Origin: Pseudonocardia humida
GTDB lineage: Bacteria > Actinomycetota > Actinomycetes > Mycobacteriales > Pseudonocardiaceae
Assembly (NCBI RefSeq): GCF_023898865.1
Contig: NZ_JAGSOV010000077.1
Span: 1 to 64,000 of the forward strand
DNA length: 64,000 nucleotides
Direction: 5' to 3'
The notes beneath the pieces are model-generated. The model was given only the letters and a program-made list of their open reading frames with translations. It searched no databases and was not told where the DNA came from. Below are positions 63,259-64,000 of the stretch, piece by piece (positions within the stretch are counted from its first letter, which is position 1; each line of letters starts with the position of its first letter). The position numbers and the translations under genes are program-made.

Positions 63259-64000
63259 TCACCAGCCGCGCAGGTCGACCTCCCAGGTGTCGAGCACCTC
63301 GTCGCCGCGGACCAGGTGCATCCGCTCGTGCAGCGCGATCGTGGGGTCGACGTGCGCCGGCAGCACGTGCACGCGGTCGCCGACCGACGGCGGCGACCCG
63401 CCGCCGAAGGTCAGGTGCTCGTCGGAGCAGAACCAGACGCTCGCCCCGGGGACCGCGGGGTTGCCGTGGTCCATGCCCAGCGCCTTCAGCCCGACGTCGG
63501 CGACCGCCCAGCCCGGCGCGTCGCCGGCCGGGGCGGTGGCCGACACGACGGTGCCGAGCACGGTCAGCGCCTGGCGGAAGGGCAGCCCGGCGGCGGTGTA
63601 AGCGGTGTCCATCAGCGCGTAGGAGCCGGCCTGGACCTCGGTGACCCAGGTGTTCATCGCGTAGGTGCCGGTGCCGCCGCCGGAGACGACATCGCCGCCG
63701 ACGTCGGCGTGCGCGGCCAGCAGCAGGGCCATGCACTCCTCGGTCCGGCGGGCCCGGTCGGCCGGGTCCGGGACCATCATCAGGTGGCCCTCGTAGCCCA
63801 TGACGCCGCGCACTTCGACGCCCGAGGCGCGGGCGCGCTCGGCCAGCCACCCGGCCCGCTCGGGGGCGATCCCGCAGCGGGGCAGCCCCACGTTGACGTC
63901 GACCAGCACCTCGCGCACTCCCCCGGCCACCGCCGCGGCGAGGGTCTGCTCGGAGTCGACCGCGACGGTGATCCGCGCGCCCGCCTCGACCAGCGGCCCG
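63259..64000 (-). CDS. D-threonine aldolase-like PLP enzyme, 5' end beyond window
   Basis: C-terminal 247 residues of a fold-III PLP enzyme (alanine-racemase-like barrel plus D-Ser-dehydratase-like domain). VLVDVNVGLPRCGI, VRGVMGYEGHLM, SGGGTGTYAMNTWVTEVQAGSYALMDTAY and the metal-binding SDEHL with VHVLPAHVDPTIALHE identify the group (D-threonine aldolase/D-serine dehydratase). The frame is open to the window edge; start lies outside. Confidence 0.9.
   Translation of the reverse strand, partial: GPLVEAGARITVAVDSEQTLAAAVAGGVREVLVDVNVGLPRCGIAPERAGWLAERARASGVEVRGVMGYEGHLMMVPDPADRARRTEECMALLLAAHADVGGDVVSGGGTGTYAMNTWVTEVQAGSYALMDTAYTAAGLPFRQALTVLGTVVSATAPAGDAPGWAVADVGLKALGMDHGNPAVPGASVWFCSDEHLTFGGGSPPSVGDRVHVLPAHVDPTIALHERMHLVRGDEVLDTWEVDLRGW

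Overview
The window is one contiguous stretch of very GC-rich chromosome from an actinobacterium. Several things point there. Ergothioneine genes egtA-egtB-egtC-egtD are present, with an inhA-type enoyl reductase beside fabG, the lnt-ppm1 lipoprotein/polyprenol-mannose pair, and a stand-alone 5'-3' exonuclease divergent from a Xaa-Pro peptidase (as in mycobacteria). GTG starts are very common, and many genes are preceded by a TANNNT box only 6-8 nt before the start codon, the leaderless-mRNA signature. The mix suits Pseudonocardiaceae (Pseudonocardia or a relative); this is inference, because no rRNA or marker phylogeny is in the window.

Layout. 0-6 kb: envelope and housekeeping genes on the minus strand (PRTase, ppm1, lnt, PIG-L deacetylase, an amidohydrolase whose 5' end runs into a G/C homopolymer tract, pspC). 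6-14 kb: secreted SGNH hydrolase, peptidase/exonuclease divergon, SPFH-NfeD pair, DUF3097, GPP34 protein. 14-17.3 kb: an accessory patch with a zinc-finger/coiled-coil protein, dense palindromes, a Tn3-transposase-like start, a TetR-membrane protein pair and a TetR C-terminal remnant. 17.3-20.4 kb: TPR protein, flavin monooxygenase, glycogen-binding-like domain, tyrosine recombinase. 20.4-32.5 kb: a block whose gene content matches the mycobacterial acn...ripA-moxR-...-fabG-inhA-hemZ region (hemH, inhA, fabG, VWA, DUF58, moxR, NlpC/P60, a repeat-rich membrane protein, acnA). 32.5-35 kb: a TIR-TM-lectin-like protein next to a lipoprotein paralogue of its lectin half. 35-37.5 kb: methyltransferase/TetR divergon and a TauE permease. 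37.5-41 kb: sugar ABC importer without an ATPase gene. 41-47.5 kb: cupin, nitroreductase, egtDCBA and, divergently, an AcnR-like TetR. 47.5-54 kb: ABC exporter, small HTH protein, ABC-F, SDR, lycopene cyclase. 54-59.5 kb: STAS plus GGDEF-EAL signalling pair, MarR-flanked FAD monooxygenase, TetR-SnoaL unit. 59.5-64 kb: acyl-CoA oxidase/TetR, an SDR and a truncated D-threonine-aldolase-like gene.

Regulation is unusually readable. A sequence fitting the published AcnR operator (recalled, CAGNACnnncGTACTG) overlaps the acnA promoter, while the only AcnR-like gene lies about 14 kb away. Several TetR/MarR genes have matching palindromes over their own and neighbouring leaderless promoters. A 20-bp dyad recurs three times, twice before tauE and once upstream of moxR. 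Three loci look frameshifted or 5'-damaged (5570-5715, 27849-27900, 57393-57703), each at a G/C-rich run, so sequence error must be excluded before biology is inferred. No tRNA, rRNA, CRISPR array or intact insertion sequence was recognised.
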